NCBI GenBank assembly: GCA_944474755.1
Contig: OX104125.1
Coordinates: 42,671,899 to 42,735,898 of the forward strand
DNA: 64,000 bases
From: Limnoperna fortunei
Lineage: Eukaryota; Mollusca; Bivalvia; Mytilida; Modiolidae
Reading direction: 5' to 3'
A model generated the notes under the pieces. The model saw nothing but the letters and a program-made list of their open reading frames with translations, did no database searches and was not told the origin of the DNA. Every line of letters starts with the position of its first letter. The first letter of the stretch is position 1. Of the stretch, positions 27,201-38,120 are shown piece after piece. The translations under genes were made by a program, and so were the position numbers.

Positions 27201-29881
27201 CGTTCGGACTTCATCTGCACGAATGTACGTTTACCCGGCTTGCCAATCCGTAAACCGTGCCTAATTTGACAGATAATAATACATTTATTGACATATGACA
27301 TCGAATATATCCTACAGACTTCTGGTTTTATATCTCATATAAACTTTCTCAATTTTGCACAAACCGAAATCTATGACAAATGATTTTTATTTTCTTATTG
27401 CGAACTTCCCCTAAATTTATAGCAATATTTCAAAGATTATTGAGTTTCCATATCTATATGAATAGCTTGTTAATTATCTGAATACGCCGTGTTTCATATC
27501 TTTCTTACCGGTTTGAGTGTCCGTTTTGGAGATTGCACTTGTTGGAATTACACCGACTGTCTGGTTGTTTGTACACGTCTGCGAAGCAATTTCTGAAAGG
27601 AAATTAACAAAAAGGTGCTAAATTGCAATTATTTTATATACTGTTCAAAAACAAGAAATGCAAAGTCTTTTCTGAAATTTTGCAGAATGAAAATTATGTA
27701 TTTTACCAGGTGTAATAAAATGATAAATCTAGTCACTTATTTTCACGGGTAATTTCAAAGGTCTGTTCATTTAATTTGACTCTCTAAAAGTGCACATCAA
27801 TTTTATTGCCTTAAAAATTGGCTAAAGTTGTGAACTTAGTTGTTAATTCTACCGTTAAAGAGTTAAAATAGACGACGTCTGAATTCATTATAACGTTAAA
27901 AAACTGCCATGAAAGGTTAGATCCTGCTACTCAAAATATCATCATCGGCCGTCTCTAGACCAGAGTATTCTAAAGTGTGATTGAACGAACTGAAACCGAA
28001 AACGTAAATTATTTCTCGACTGTGATTTCAATAGACTGGCACTAACAATTACAAACAGTGAGCGACCTCGCATAACGACTCCTGGTCAAGATAGATTCAC
28101 TTCATCCGGATCTTTCATCTACGTAATTGAACCGTTGCCACTTCGGTAAAGTTGATGTGGGTTGCGATCTTTAATGACGTAAACTAGAACTGGTTCATGT
28201 CAAATGGAATTAAAAAGGTTCAAAGGTCAAGTAGACGATATTCTTCAAACGCACCTTATGCGCGTTATTGACGGACAGAAGGAGTTGATCCCACAGGACA
28301 ATGAAAGGTCTAACACAATGCGCTTGACTATCTTGACTATCTTGAGCAGAATAATATGTGTGCAACAATGGCATTCTAAATAGCCGGATTTGAATCCTAT
28401 TGAACACTTGTGTAACCAGCACGAATCCCCCTCAGACCTGCGATCAGCCCCGTAAAATGTTGCAACAGGAATGGCAAACAAAAACACACAATTATTAGCG
28501 AAAAAGACCTTGATTGACTCTATGGCAAGGAGATACAAATCACAGTTGGCCGCTCGAGGTGGTCATACTTGTGACAAACTTAATCCTGACCAGAAGTATT
28601 CTTAACTGCGATTAACTGACTTTTAATCACCAATCTCTATGAAATGGACGGTTTTGTTTAAATTAAAACTATGCTAGTGAATATCAATATTAGTTATTTT
28701 AACATCTTTATCTAAAATACATCTGATTCATGCACGAAATGAAAACTACACAGCCATGCAAATCGAGAAAACTGATACTTGTGCACAGTGCTTTTATTAG
28801 TACTGTACCAACATGACGAGAATAACCATATTTATATGTTAACACTGAGATTACCGGAATAACCTGTATGTATATGTAGATAGAATGTTTTAAAGTTATA
28901 GGATATTCTCGATGTAGAAAACAATAAAACACCAAACTAAAGCAAAACAAAAAACGTTTTTCAGTTATTGTTAGTATTGTTTGTATTTTCGTTATTTCGC
29001 CTTATCGCCTGCTTTAGTTGCAGAAGATGCTTAGTGTCCGGTTTTTTCGTATTTCAGTTGGTATTCAATGCTATAATTGTATGACAAATGTACTCGTAAT
29101 ACATTTTAATTTCTTGTTTATGCTCCATTGCTGAACATCGTTTTTTTATTTCGTGTAATCTAACGTTGTATTTAAGGTCATGACTGATGGCGTCAAAATG
29201 ACCTAAAATACAATTTAAAATATAGGTATTGTTTTCAGTTGTTGGTAAAATAATTGGCTATAGACAACATTCGGTCGGTTAACGTTCTAAAAAGCGGTTT
29301 TGGGGTTGAACCGATCCAAAGTCGTCTATATGCAATAATCTAACCAAAAACTGAAGACAACCTAATAAATATGCTTTATAGAACTTTCTTTGAAAGTCTC
29401 TTTTTAATTAAAAATTATAAAATTTAATAATTGAAAAGTTTAATTATAAGCTAGTTACAAATTTGTCTGTTAGTAGTTTTGTCCATTTGTTTAGTGCTTT
29501 TCTATTGTTACTTCGATTATGTATTTTTTAGTGCTTTATTAAATTGAAAATGACATTTTTCATAATGCATTTTTTTTTCTCAAATTCTCCGAAAAAGTAA
29601 TAGGCAATAAAATTTTTATACAAATACAGCGACTATAAAGTAACGACGATTTTGTAAAATATGAGACTATTACCCTCAAATTAGCATTATTCAAAGTCGA
29701 TAATACATAATTAATGCATTATAAATCGTTTATGGTTCTGGATTTTTATCATTTTTGAGCAAATTTTGGATTGGAATAAATAAATAAATAAATAAATAAA
29801 TAAATGAATAAATAAATAAATATACCTACCTTTTACTTGCAAAAGGATTAACATGAAAATTATTTCACGTCTGATATACAT
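9255..29881 (-). CDS. Copy A: cadherin-like single-pass membrane protein, 19 exons, 1054 residues
   Basis: Exons in order: 29830-29881, 27509-27592, 26385-26582, 24739-24811, 23828-23997, 21446-21631, 20353-20468, 19414-19570, 17964-18094, 17181-17352, 16434-16567, 15898-16066, 15543-15701, 14599-14736, 13840-13962, 12440-12622, 11669-11856, 10166-10532, 9255-9619. All junctions are GT-AG with matching phase; the sum is 3165 nt including TAA, with no internal stop. The product has a signal peptide (1 to about 22), a Cys/Trp-rich N-terminal domain (about 24-192), eight cadherin-like repeats (about 193-1003), a transmembrane helix (1023-1043) and an 11-residue basic tail. Repeats 7-8 carry classic calcium motifs (DENDN 893-897, DAD 927-929). 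The tail is too short for a catenin-binding region, so signalling or classical adherens-junction function is unlikely; adhesion or recognition outside the cell is inferred. It is flanked by a 5' partial paralogue and a decayed paralogue. Splice sites were assigned by eye and by comparison with copy B. Confidence 0.88.
9661..9920 (+). mobile_element. SINE in intron 18 of gene A (shared site with copy B)
   Basis: A degraded copy of the tRNA-headed SINE starts at GGGGCTTAGTTG and keeps the GATCACGTGGTC, GACAAGGATTACCAG and GCGTTAAACT blocks, ending near ACAAACATATTC. A SINE of the same family and orientation begins at 38121 at the equivalent place in copy B, about 40 bp beyond the last exon. Confidence 0.85.
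10566..11665. other. Intron 17 of gene A, no gene; holds a 36-bp tandem duplication
   Basis: Two 36-bp units at 10869-10904 and 10905-10940 (GATGAACCGATTTATCAGA core) are almost identical. The flanks match 39470-39600 and 43185-43330 of copy B, where a DIRS-like element is inserted. Open frames here show no family resemblance. Confidence 0.65.
11669..14736 (-). CDS. Gene A exons 14-17: cadherin repeats 5 and 6
   Basis: Exons 14 (14599-14736) and 15 (13840-13962) form repeat 5, joined as INQN-T-GEVSLTRSI, a typical cadherin G-x-(L/V) strand, followed by SVYDGRNTVGPNTLTVLIT. Exons 16 (12440-12622) and 17 (11669-11856) form repeat 6, with VDDENPIDVHSFSV, INKTDGGILTLAAIDYE and ILNVNEPPTF. Junctions are phase 1, unlike the phase 0 module boundaries upstream. 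All four exons have intact counterparts in copy B (48971-49108, 46221-46343, 45195-45377, 44074-44255), the last with a two-codon in-frame deletion. Confidence 0.85.
13566..13720 (+). repeat. CAGACGCGCG-type conserved bivalve repeat, intron 15 of gene A
   Basis: It contains AAGATACCACGATTCTAAAA, CCAGACGCGCGTTTCGTC and AGACCAATCAGTGA. Related copies lie at 45930-46090 (same intron of copy B), at about 53812-53990 and at 7330-7425 (minus). I remember this sequence as abundant in mussels. Confidence 0.75.
15543..21631 (-). CDS. Gene A exons 6-13: four two-exon cadherin-like repeat modules
   Basis: Exons 6+7, 8+9, 10+11 and 12+13 each encode one repeat of about 95-109 residues. Repeats 2-4 share a layout: LPV/PTI-x2-LP at the start, I-S-E-D or PED/SED, a VTC or INC strand, then in the second exon YDI, TATIRC/LLQVQC/LNILCAD and an INLIRN-type last strand. 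Introns inside a module are phase 1 and those between modules are phase 0, so modules can be duplicated as units without breaking frame. Calcium motifs are degenerate, as often in mollusc cadherin-like repeats. Copy B lacks exons 6-9. Confidence 0.8.
16669..16895 (+). mobile_element. SINE in intron 10 of gene A
   Basis: The tRNA-like head (GGCCTTGGTGTCATAGTGGT) is followed by a GGTTTGGGTCTC B box, GACAAGGATTGCAG and GTGGTGTTAAACACCATT, and ends in an AAACAAACAA tail. No counterpart exists in the same intron of copy B (50929-51919), so it is a later insertion or was lost in B. Confidence 0.85.
18100..19400. other. Intron 8 of gene A, nothing recognisable
   Basis: AT-rich sequence between exons 9 and 8; no open frame with family resemblance and no clear repeat. 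Confidence 0.6.
21084..21305 (+). mobile_element. 5'-truncated SINE in intron 6 of gene A
   Basis: The element begins at TTATTGATCACGTGGTCTGT, so the A-box head is missing. The B box (GGTTCGAATA), the body and the CAAACAAACAA tail are well preserved. Truncation at the head is typical of incomplete reverse transcription. Confidence 0.88.
22410..22555 (-). mobile_element. SINE fragment (head half), intron 5 of gene A
   Basis: The minus strand reads GCAGGCTTCTATGGCCGATT, then GTTGACAG-like and CGGACTCGAGTCC blocks, then TTAATTAGGACGAATTG. The 3' half and tail are absent. Confidence 0.7.
23105..23195 (-). repeat. Degraded SINE tail fragment
   Basis: Reverse complement of GGTGTTTAACGTTA, CATTTTCCAGCTA and CACCTTGTCCGCAGTGAGAC matches the SINE body and tail with many changes. 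Confidence 0.45.
23205..23475 (+). repeat. Dispersed repeat family R2, copy 1
   Basis: Diagnostic blocks: AAAAAGACAATCC, GAAACCGGCAAACTCGAGAA, CAACTACATCAATGGTC, GTTAAACCAGGTTTTATCGC, AAACTCCCGCTTCAATTA. The same blocks in the same order occur at 26095-26285, 43540-43830, 63250-63510 and, inverted, 62310-62545. It is probably the end of a mollusc transposable element; class unknown. Confidence 0.7.
23828..27592 (-). CDS. Gene A exons 2-5: Cys/Trp-rich N-terminal extracellular domain
   Basis: Exons 2 (27509-27592), 3 (26385-26582), 4 (24739-24811) and 5 (23828-23997) encode residues about 18-192. Exon 3 holds the signature: QCCGFVYMWDFYV (C60, C61, W67), FFEAQVW (W86), GCNWCL (C90, W92, C93) and LVGFNNL. 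Exon 4 continues with GQRIRCKSTDYIG, and exon 5 reads HASGLFPITHTNSGGG. I remember a similar pattern (CCG-x-V-x2-W-x-F ... F-x-VW ... LVG-x-N ... I-x-V-x2-GD-x-IG) from many uncharacterised mollusc secreted and membrane proteins, probably a beta-sandwich domain, but I cannot name a family. It replaces the usual N-terminal cadherin repeat and is the likely ligand-facing part. Exon 3 is the best conserved exon between A and B at the DNA level. Confidence 0.7.
24100..24735. other. Intron 4 of gene A with a short foldback
   Basis: No gene. At about 24290-24345, CACATTTTCATCACAAAGCG faces CGCTTCAATGAAAATGTG across a 6-8 base loop, giving a small hairpin. Confidence 0.5.
25276..25515. repeat. Dispersed mollusc-type repeat with (CTGT)n core
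   Basis: It opens with CCCCGCAAACTTATTTGGGG and TATATAGGAATCACCCTG, then a (CTGT)n run at about 25317-25342, then GCGCAACTCTTCCTAAACCG and a TGAAATTTAATGAAACTTA block. This arrangement is familiar from many bivalve genomes as a dispersed repeat; it lies in intron 3 of gene A. Confidence 0.65.
26095..26285 (+). repeat. Dispersed repeat family R2, copy 2
   Basis: ACAATTCACAAATCAAAGT, AGCAACTACAGGAATGGTC, TTGGTATAGGCA, GCAGGTTTTATGCCATTCCA and CCTCCCGCTTCCA follow the R2 order. It lies in intron 3 of gene A close to exon 3. Confidence 0.7.
27950..28610 (+). mobile_element. Tc1-type transposase relic in intron 1 of gene A
   Basis: Plus-strand frames contain ERPRITTPGQDRF (helix-turn-helix linker region, about 28060-28105), then IPQDNERSNTMRLT with the second DDE aspartate, WHSK-stop-PDLNPIEHLCN (about 28370-28425) and a C-terminal MARRYKSQLAARGGHT block ending near 28570. 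The middle of the catalytic domain is deleted and at least two stops interrupt the frame, so it is inactive. Neither copy 0 nor copy B has it in intron 1. Clear terminal repeats were not identified. Confidence 0.85.
28620..29774. other. Rest of intron 1 of gene A, no gene
   Basis: The sequence aligns in blocks with 1490-2470 of copy 0 (for example the TTGTGCACAGT and AACA(C/A)TGAGATTACC blocks). No coding signature is seen. Confidence 0.6.
29775..29821. repeat. (AAAT)n microsatellite beside exon 1 of gene A
   Basis: A tetranucleotide tract directly follows the exon 1 donor (minus sense), as in the other two copies. Confidence 0.9.
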
Positions 29882-29996
29882 TTTAAGTGCAAACACAACC
29901 TGTATAGGTTGCAAGGTTTATATTTTGAAGATGTTCCTACAATTAAATACATATATATATTATACTAAATTATATATTAGAATCGATTAGAATCTC

Positions 29997-30025
29997 CCAT
30001 TTCATATCCAGTAAAAACCAGTCGT
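29997..30025 (-). promoter_or_regulatory. Conserved block upstream of exon 1, copy A
   Basis: CCATTTCATATCCAGTAAAA on the plus strand, about 115 bp upstream of the start codon, is shared with 2684-2714 and 56519-56548. It is a candidate core promoter or 5' UTR element. Confidence 0.4.
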
Positions 30026-30029
30026 TCTG

Positions 30030-33000
30030 ATTCTTTTTTTAAATAAATATAATATCATCAAATTGCTCCTGTGGTTTTCTATCGATTGATTAACATCAAT
30101 TTATTGTAGTGGTGCATTGTGTTTGTATGTCATGTTGACAGAACACATACGAGAACTATGGTACAATCTTTATAAAAACCAAGCTGAGTAAAAATAAATT
30201 AACAAATAAACAAAAGATACATAGCCTGTTTTTGTGATTAACTAGCAACGCAATTAGTTCAAAATTAAAAGTAAGAAAACGAATTAATTAACCAGCTGTT
30301 GAGGTAAAATATCAATAAACTGACGGCAATGCAAGAATGATAATTTTCAAATAAACGAAAATCTTGAAACAGACAATTTTATCTGAATATTAAAATTGTT
30401 GAAAAAACAATGTTATTGACGGATACAAAACGTTTCCTTCTTAGTTGTAAAACAATTACCAAATCTAATAATGTAAATGTTTGAAATATGTGATTATATC
30501 GATAAAAAGTCATAAAAATTTAGTTTTTTTTAAATTAGATATCTGCTAAATGTACTGTGTAAAGTATTGTATGACGTGCGACGATACCAATCCTATACAA
30601 ATAATTTAATCGCATTTTAAGTCCAATTATTAGCTTGAAGCTTATAGTTTTACATACAAGTAACTTTTTACAAAACTTCAACATCGAGTATTTTCTGTTT
30701 TTTTTTCGGAACGTTGTTTCTAATACATATATTAACTTGCTTACTTTAGGTTCATAAATGTTCAATCAAAACTGTTAGTGTTTAGCTCCGAAATTTACTT
30801 GTCAACAGCAACAGAAAGTTTCATTTATGTAAATATACACAGGCTATATCATAATTACATTACCAAACCTGCTTTGGTTAACGTTATTCTTAAATTGTCC
30901 AGTACAGTACAGTAGTTATGTTTTTGTTTGTTTGATTTGTGTTTACGCCACTGTCAAGTAAAAAAATCTCTGACAGAAAACCGGGAAAAAGTTGAGAACC
31001 TACGACCTTCGTCAAGAAGCGAAAGTTAAAGAAAATGTGTCAGATAACTAAATCGTCAGCTCCTATAAACCATATCTGTAGTCAGAAGGTGATATTTATT
31101 CATTCTCTACGAAAAAAATTTTGCGTACTAGGTCTAGGGAAACCTCTGTCACGCCATTGGTTTAACGCCATGAGATATATCTCATGGCGGATAAGATTCA
31201 CGTACAAACGAAGTAATTTTAATGTAAATCTGTATCAAATGTACATAGACTGTATGACAAATAAGATCTCGAGTATTTGTACAAACATTAGTCTTTATTG
31301 TCAAACGTTACGGGCAGAGGACAAATGTAGTACCGCAGCAAACCTCGGATGACGTGTGGCAGTGGTTATAGCATAGCTGGTAACCAGTACAATTCTTTGA
31401 GCCGGAGAGTGGTTTTTATTATAAATATAATCGACGACAAAACGCTTGCAATTATGAATTATGAATAATTTTTTTTAAAGTTTAAACAAGTAAACATATG
31501 TTTATATCTAAAAAATGTTCAAGGTTAGGATCTGTGAGAACAATTTTTCATAATGCAACGGATGGAATATTTTAGTATTGTACCATATTCGGGCAATGAC
31601 AATGGCTTAAAAAATAATTTAAACGCATTTCATGTCCAACTACTGGTTCAAGGTTAATAACTATACATTTTGTAACTTTATAAAACGTCAAATTTGTCTC
31701 TGGGGACTTCTTTTATGTTTTTAATAAGAATCAAGTGTAATATTTGACTTTAATTGATGACAAATTGTCATGAATATGAGAAAAGTTACATTGACAGAAA
31801 GGTGTAGGATTACATTCTGATAATAATAATGTACCAGTTGTAAAATGAAATGAATTTTATGTCTTTTCACTAGATGTAAACGAACTGAAATCGTAATTAG
31901 TATTTTCAGATGAGAAAATCGCAATTACAGACATATAAAATACCTCTTTCAAATGATTATGTTTAGACTTATTTTAAGTTGTGGTTAAAGTGAGACAGAT
32001 CAAAGATAAATGGCTTTTGTTATACTTTAGTACTACTTTACTCAACATATCACTTAAAATGTGCAATTGTTGTTTTTGACAGACAATTGAAAAAGAAAAT
32101 ATATATAAAGAGCATATATATTATGTAGACAAACGTGGTAACATTGATAATTTCACATTTTCGTTACTTTTCAAAGTGATATTATTTTCTAAACATCTTA
32201 TCAATAGGTTAAGAACCATCAGTAGCTTTTGACTTCCATTGTGGCGATATCCAAAAATTTTCCTTGATTAACGGAAATTGTTTTTATAATTTGAACATAT
32301 TATTATAAAAACGTAAAATAGTTTTCTCCTTGAAATTTAATATACACAACTGTACAATTCCTTTGCAATAGTAATATATGACACACATTTTTGAAAATTA
32401 AAACTATTAGCTAATCTATTTATTCACCTTTTATTTCATTTTCGAGTATGTTCTCTGCGGTTATGACGACATTTTCATTACAACGCTAGTTCTATACAAA
32501 ACCTTATATATCTAATATGCAGGCATTGTGCATAAATTTTGGTTTTAAAGGGGGATTTTTGTACTTGTTAGTGGGTTAAAATTCCTTCACATCGATATCT
32601 GGATAACGACACGATATATATAGTTTTAAAATTTTCTCATATTTGTGCACAACTGCATTTAAATAAATGTAGCCTGTTCCTCACTGCCACTGGAGCTAGT
32701 AATATGACAACCACTTGTGGAACTTTTGTCATATAAGTGCTGTACAACTTCTTGTCAAATACAAAAACAAATCTTACCAGTTAAAACGGCATAAATTTGT
32801 TGACATAATAACCACACTTGTCAGTATCTGTAGCCTTATGCTTTATACATCAAGCTTTATGGATATCCTTATATAAAACAGCATTAACAGATGTGAAAAT
32901 TGCTCTAGAAAATTTTCTGTGTAGTGCAAATGTACTTTGTTCCTATAATGTACTGTAGCTACTCTGATGTAGCTTGCAAGAGGAATGTCAGTATGCCGAA

Positions 33001-34480
33001 AAATAACACAAAAATAAACATAAATATAACAAAAATAAAAATAAACAACAATGGTGTGACTTACAAATAGTGGTATGTTGTATGGGTTGTACAAGATTTA
33101 CGATAGGTCAGTAGTTGCCGCTTAAGACACGTACAATTAACGTTTATGTGCGTCCTTCTATAAAGATAAAACCGCACTGATTGCATTTCAAATCGTGTGA
33201 AAACATTAGTGGAAACTGTCCTTTATAACGAAATGTTAATACAATGGAAACAGATATGTCAGTGCGAAGTAGGTTAAGGTTTACATTATATTAAAAAATA
33301 TGCGATTATTTTGCAACAGTACTAAATGCCAACTCTTATGTGATAAGAAAATTTAATTAATAATGTTTCAATTGTGCTTTGTTGGATTAAGTGATCTAAT
33401 CTAAACAACAGAAAAAACTCGGGCTTTTTGACTGGTGAAACCTGACGCTGAAATATTACGGCGTAACACTTAAACTAAACTTATTGTGCAGTATTTGGAA
33501 ATATTATTATAAATAAAGGTAAAGACAGTTTGCTGTTAGATTTTATTACGCTTTATGCGTAGCATTTGACTGCGTTGCGGTAATGTCGGCACATTGAACT
33601 AAAGGTCAATGTAACTGTAATTTGATATAAAAAACGAAAAGGATTTTGAAGAAATATATTTTATTATGAAAAAGTGTACGATTGTTTTTCAATAGAAAGG
33701 TATCACATCTTTAAAGACAACAAACAATATTAGCTGTGTAACTATTTTGTGCAAACGTTTCTCGTTAGCGAATATATAATTATTGAATCGTGTTTCAAAA
33801 ATGGCTTCACCTGAATTGAGTTAACAGCTCACCTAGTTCGCAAAGCAGGTAATGTTGTAATCTAAGGAAATATATTCGCCACCTGGGGACGCCCTGGGAA
33901 TATTCCAAGTATGTTCCTATCAAAACGAAAGTGAGACAAAATGCCATTAATGTCTTACGAAAATGCAAATAACGAAAGTGCCGTCTCTTGTGCAGCATTT
34001 TACTTCAACTGTGTAGATTAAGCTAGGTCTGCCTGATACCTAGCTAAACCTACATCTAGAAATTGACAATGAAGGTCGGATGACAGAAGATTTTTTATTT
34101 TTTAATTTTCTTATTATGAATTTTCATTTTTTTTGTGCTGCAGCATTTGAATTCCAGCAGGACCTGCATATGGCGCATACGTCTCCCAATCGATCAAGTA
34201 CTCAATGGCCTGCATTACTATCCATATTTGTTTGATAAAAGGTGCCTGCCGACATAAAAGCTACTCTACCATCACTTAACAGTGGCAAAATTTAAGTCAT
34301 CACTTTAACATCATTACGGTTTTCATTATGACTTAGTTTTAGTTTACCCTTACGAAATATCTGTGTCACAAATAACTATTGATTTGTTCCATTTTTCGTA
34401 ACCACTTTCCTTCTTTCCTACTATATTACGACTACCACTGTTAGACTACTTACCGAATATTAACCTTACTGATACGACGT
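30030..34480. other. Intergenic sequence upstream of gene A, no gene seen
   Basis: Only short unrelated open frames. About 31500-31900 matches 58330-58690 upstream of copy B, and 33440-33500 matches 60495-60545, so this flank also belongs to the duplicated unit. A degraded SINE tail lies at about 30915-31015 (minus). Confidence 0.6.
30915..31015 (-). repeat. Degraded SINE tail fragment
   Basis: TTTGTTTGTTTGATTTGTGT followed by TTACGCCACTGTCA and GAAAACCGGGAAAA resembles the inverted tail and body of the SINE family; the head is missing. Confidence 0.4.
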
Positions 34481-34484
34481 GTGC

Positions 34485-34690
34485 CACGCGTAGAACAAGG
34501 GTTGCTTACCCGTCCGAAGCACTGGACGTACCCCGATTTTAGTGGGGTTCGTGTCACTTAGTTTTGTTGTTTGTGTTGTGTGTCCGTTTTTTAGTTGTTG
34601 TCCCTTGCTTGTTTAACCCTAGCTTTGTCTGTCCTTGTCTTATTGTTAAATGAATACTCCTTGGTATCTTCGAATTTTTCATACATGTAC
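34485..34690 (+). mobile_element. 3'-end fragment of a Penelope-like family member
   Basis: GTTGCTTACCCGTCCGAAGC, then TTTTAGTGGGGTTCGTGTC, GTGTTGTGTGTCC, TTGTCCCTTGCTTG and CTCCTTGGTATCTTCG follow the same order as the 3' ends of the other RT-element fragments here. It is a different subfamily from 5278-5470 but close to 59525-59712. Confidence 0.6.
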
Positions 34691-34796
34691 ATATTTACTT
34701 TAAAAAATAAATCTAAATTGCATTAAAAATATTATCTAATACAATGTCATTTTTATTCTATGCCACATGAAATTATTTGTAATTCGATATATGCTA

Positions 34797-35043
34797 GAGG
34801 CATCGGTGGCCCAGTGGTTAAAGGTAGTTTGTAATCTTCTATTGATCACCTCAGCACTGAGGTTGCGAGTTCGAGTTTCAATGCGGGCAGGGTACGCTCG
34901 ACTCCAAAATGTATTGGCAAGGATTGCCAATTTTTCTACCGAAGATCGGCGTTTTTTCAGGGTACTCCTGCTTCTTCCCCCCAAAAATGATATATTCGTG
35001 ATATCGCTAAAAAAATTTCTGAAGGGTGGCATTAAACATCGTT

Positions 35044-35074
<31 letters not shown>
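34797..35074 (+). mobile_element. SINE followed by (CA)n tail
   Basis: The head CATCGGTGGCCCAGTGGTTA, B box GAGTTCGAGTTTC, body and GGCATTAAACATCGTTCAAA are recognisable. The tail has expanded into a (CA)n microsatellite at 35046-35074, a common fate of SINE tails. Confidence 0.88.
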
Positions 35075-36109
35075 GATCAATATATTCATTTTGTCTAGTT
35101 ATAAAGTTTAAGAAGCAGAAGAAGATTTTCATGTTGAAATTAAAAATTACAATTGCATATAGGCAATATAAAACCGCTAAAACACGCACGTTCAACACAA
35201 ATTATCATTTTTGTCGAAATGACAGGTTTACCAATATGCATATCGTTTACATATGACACGAGAAATAACATGTTGTTCTAAAGCCCATTTAATAATTTTT
35301 AAACAAATTTAATATATTCAAACAAATACGTAAAAGAAATACATAAAAACTTATTTTTTGCCGAAATGAGTATGAATCCTTCGTATGATGTGATAACAAC
35401 AAATTGCGTTGAGATATGTCTCAACCCAAAAGGATTTAACTGTATTTCTTACGAAGTCGTTTATTGTTAAATAGAATGTAAAATCATTGGTCATTTCAAA
35501 AGTCAAAAGATACTCTCTTATATGTCTACTTCATAAACCTGAAGACCATATGATTTATCTACACGTCATTTGGCCGTTTTAAAGGCAGAAAATCTTTGTA
35601 TGTGTCTGATTGATTAATATTTAAAAGAACACAATTTAATAAAATTATTTATTTAATTGTTATACTGTCACGACATACTAAAACGCGTATTGGTGGTCTT
35701 GTTAGTTGGTCGAAGCTACTAACTTTATTGCTCACGCGTCAACACTGGGTGTTAGCTCTAATTCAACATGTCGCAACGTGTGCGCAGTTTTATGCATTAT
35801 TTGGAATTGAGCGCTATTGATAAGTATTGAGGAGACGAAAAACGCAACTTGAGTATTAAGTGTTATTATCCTTGTATCGTTGGTTATATTTATTAACAAG
35901 TACTTGATCGGAGACTTAAAAATATATAGGGGTTCATTATGGAAGCGGATGTATTTGAGAAAAACTCTTTTGGTTAGATTTAAAATAAATCCCTAACAAT
36001 GCAGAGATTTACTTTATGACATACTTTTACAAATGAATTAAAGAATGCATTTTTACCGCAACAAAGTAAATTGATAGTAATACAGATTTGCATCAATTTA
36101 AAATAAAAT

Positions 36110-36375
36110 GGGGCCTTTATGCCCGATTGGTTAAGGTAGTTCTTCTACTATTAATCCCTTGGTCTGTCAACACTGAGGTTTAGGGTTCGATTCTCACTGC
36201 GGGCAGGGTGCGCTCGACTCTTATTTTAAGTGACAAGGATTGACAATTTTCCTACAGCAGGTCGGGGGTTTTCTCTGGCAACTCCGGCTTCCTACCCCAA
36301 TAAAAACTTGACGCCATGATATAACTGAAAAAATGCTGAAAATGGCGTTAAACCAACATTTAAACAAACAAACAA
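36110..36375 (+). mobile_element. SINE, near full length
   Basis: It runs from GGGGCCTTTATGCCCGATTG through GGTTCGATTCTCACTGCGGG and the CGGGGGTTTTCTC block to AAATGGCGTTAAACC and AAACAAACAAACAA. It is one of the best-preserved copies and lies in the 3' flank of copy B. Confidence 0.9.
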
Positions 36376-38120
36376 TATACTTTAAAAGGACTTAAAAATG
36401 ATTTTAAATCCACGAATAAACTTTTATGGATTTCATTTAAACTATAGACTTTACACAATTAATAATTCTCTCAACGTTCAAAGAGTTGTCAAAATAAATG
36501 AAATCAGTGTTAAGCTACAAAAACATGTTAAAATTACACATCAAACAACGTCAACAAAGTGCCATTATGTAAGGAAAACAATTAACCACATCAATGATGA
36601 CAAAACTAGATTGGTTGAGCTAACAGATACTTGTTGTCTAAACTCTTACATTAAACATGACTACAAAATGATGAAACACTACAAAAGATGAACGTGACAC
36701 GCAAGAAATGTTTAATATGTCATTCTGATATTCATTTTAGGCAGTTTCTATCGTTTTTGAGGCCTTTGCATAGGAAATTTTCGATTTGGGTCAATTTTGA
36801 CTTTGCTACAAAAAACCAGACAAACTGAATATGCACTTTGCAGTAATGTTCAAGCACTGTTTTTACTTATAGGCAAACAATTTCATGTAAAAGAATAAAC
36901 ACTGCTTTGTACCTTAATATAATTATTTCTTTGAAATATAGTCAAACATATACATGCTGTATATTACAGTACTGAACAGCTTCCAAAATTATTTAACAAG
37001 GTGATTTATTGCTAACAAAATATTTTACATTATTTATAAAGTTGTACTGGATAAGAGTAACAATACAATCATTTTTTAATATTGTTAGGTGAAAACATAC
37101 ATTGCATCCGACACGTGCAAAATAATATAATGGCGGTATACCACTTGTCGGCGTTTGCCCAAGTTATCGCAAACATTCGTTTGGCGACTTGTTTGAGCTG
37201 GAATTGTTAACTGACGATTATATGCTGTCTTGAGGGCATCATTAATATTTTGGAGCATTACTGTGGACATTTGCACGTAAAGAGAGAACATTTACAGAAA
37301 TCCTATGAGAATAGCAATACCATCTGGTGCACATCCAGTATTGTTCTATACAATATTGACCAGTATTTGGTAAAAAAATCTTAAAAATTAATCAAAGTTC
37401 TTGAATTCAACAAATATCAGATTTCAAAGAAAATATATCAGTAAAAGAAACCCAATTATATACTAAATGCATCATGTATTATATGCTCATGAAATGGTCC
37501 TTAGATCGGAAGATTAAAGATAATTCGAAAAGAAAACAAACAAACATGGGCAATAAGTATATAGATAATTTGAAATTAAAAGACAATTTTTTGAGTATCT
37601 AATTAATAGATTTACACTGTTTACATATCATCCCAGTTTTTAATTCACAAATATATCTGGATTTCCTTGGTGTGTTCAAGAACAGTTAACGGCTACAGAT
37701 TGTTTTCTCCAAAAATTGCAAGTGTTTATTTTAAATCATAAACTGTTTTTCCTATGGTGTAGATCACTACACATACTGCGCCAAACACTGCAAACATCAC
37801 AGGAACAAACCACGCCATGGTTGGTGCATATGTAAAGAACGTTCTGTAGAGTGTTGTTTCTTCAGGTCCAATGGGAGGTACTGATCTATCAGGAATCACT
37901 ATGGTTACATTGGTGCTGGTATCAAGTCCTCCAACATCCACTGCGTATATTCTGAATCTTAGGATAGATTTTTCAGGGTAACCAGTCAAGGGTGCAATCA
38001 TATTTACGGTGCCATTATTGGAAACCTTGAACAGACTATATGCGATACTCTCTTGCTCCATATAGTAAATAAAGGTTCCCAAAGCAGATATATAGGTAAT
38101 TATAATGAAAAATTCATTTA

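Noticed and set aside
34736..35111. Open frames on both strands over 34736-35111
   Set aside because: Both cover the SINE and its CA tail.
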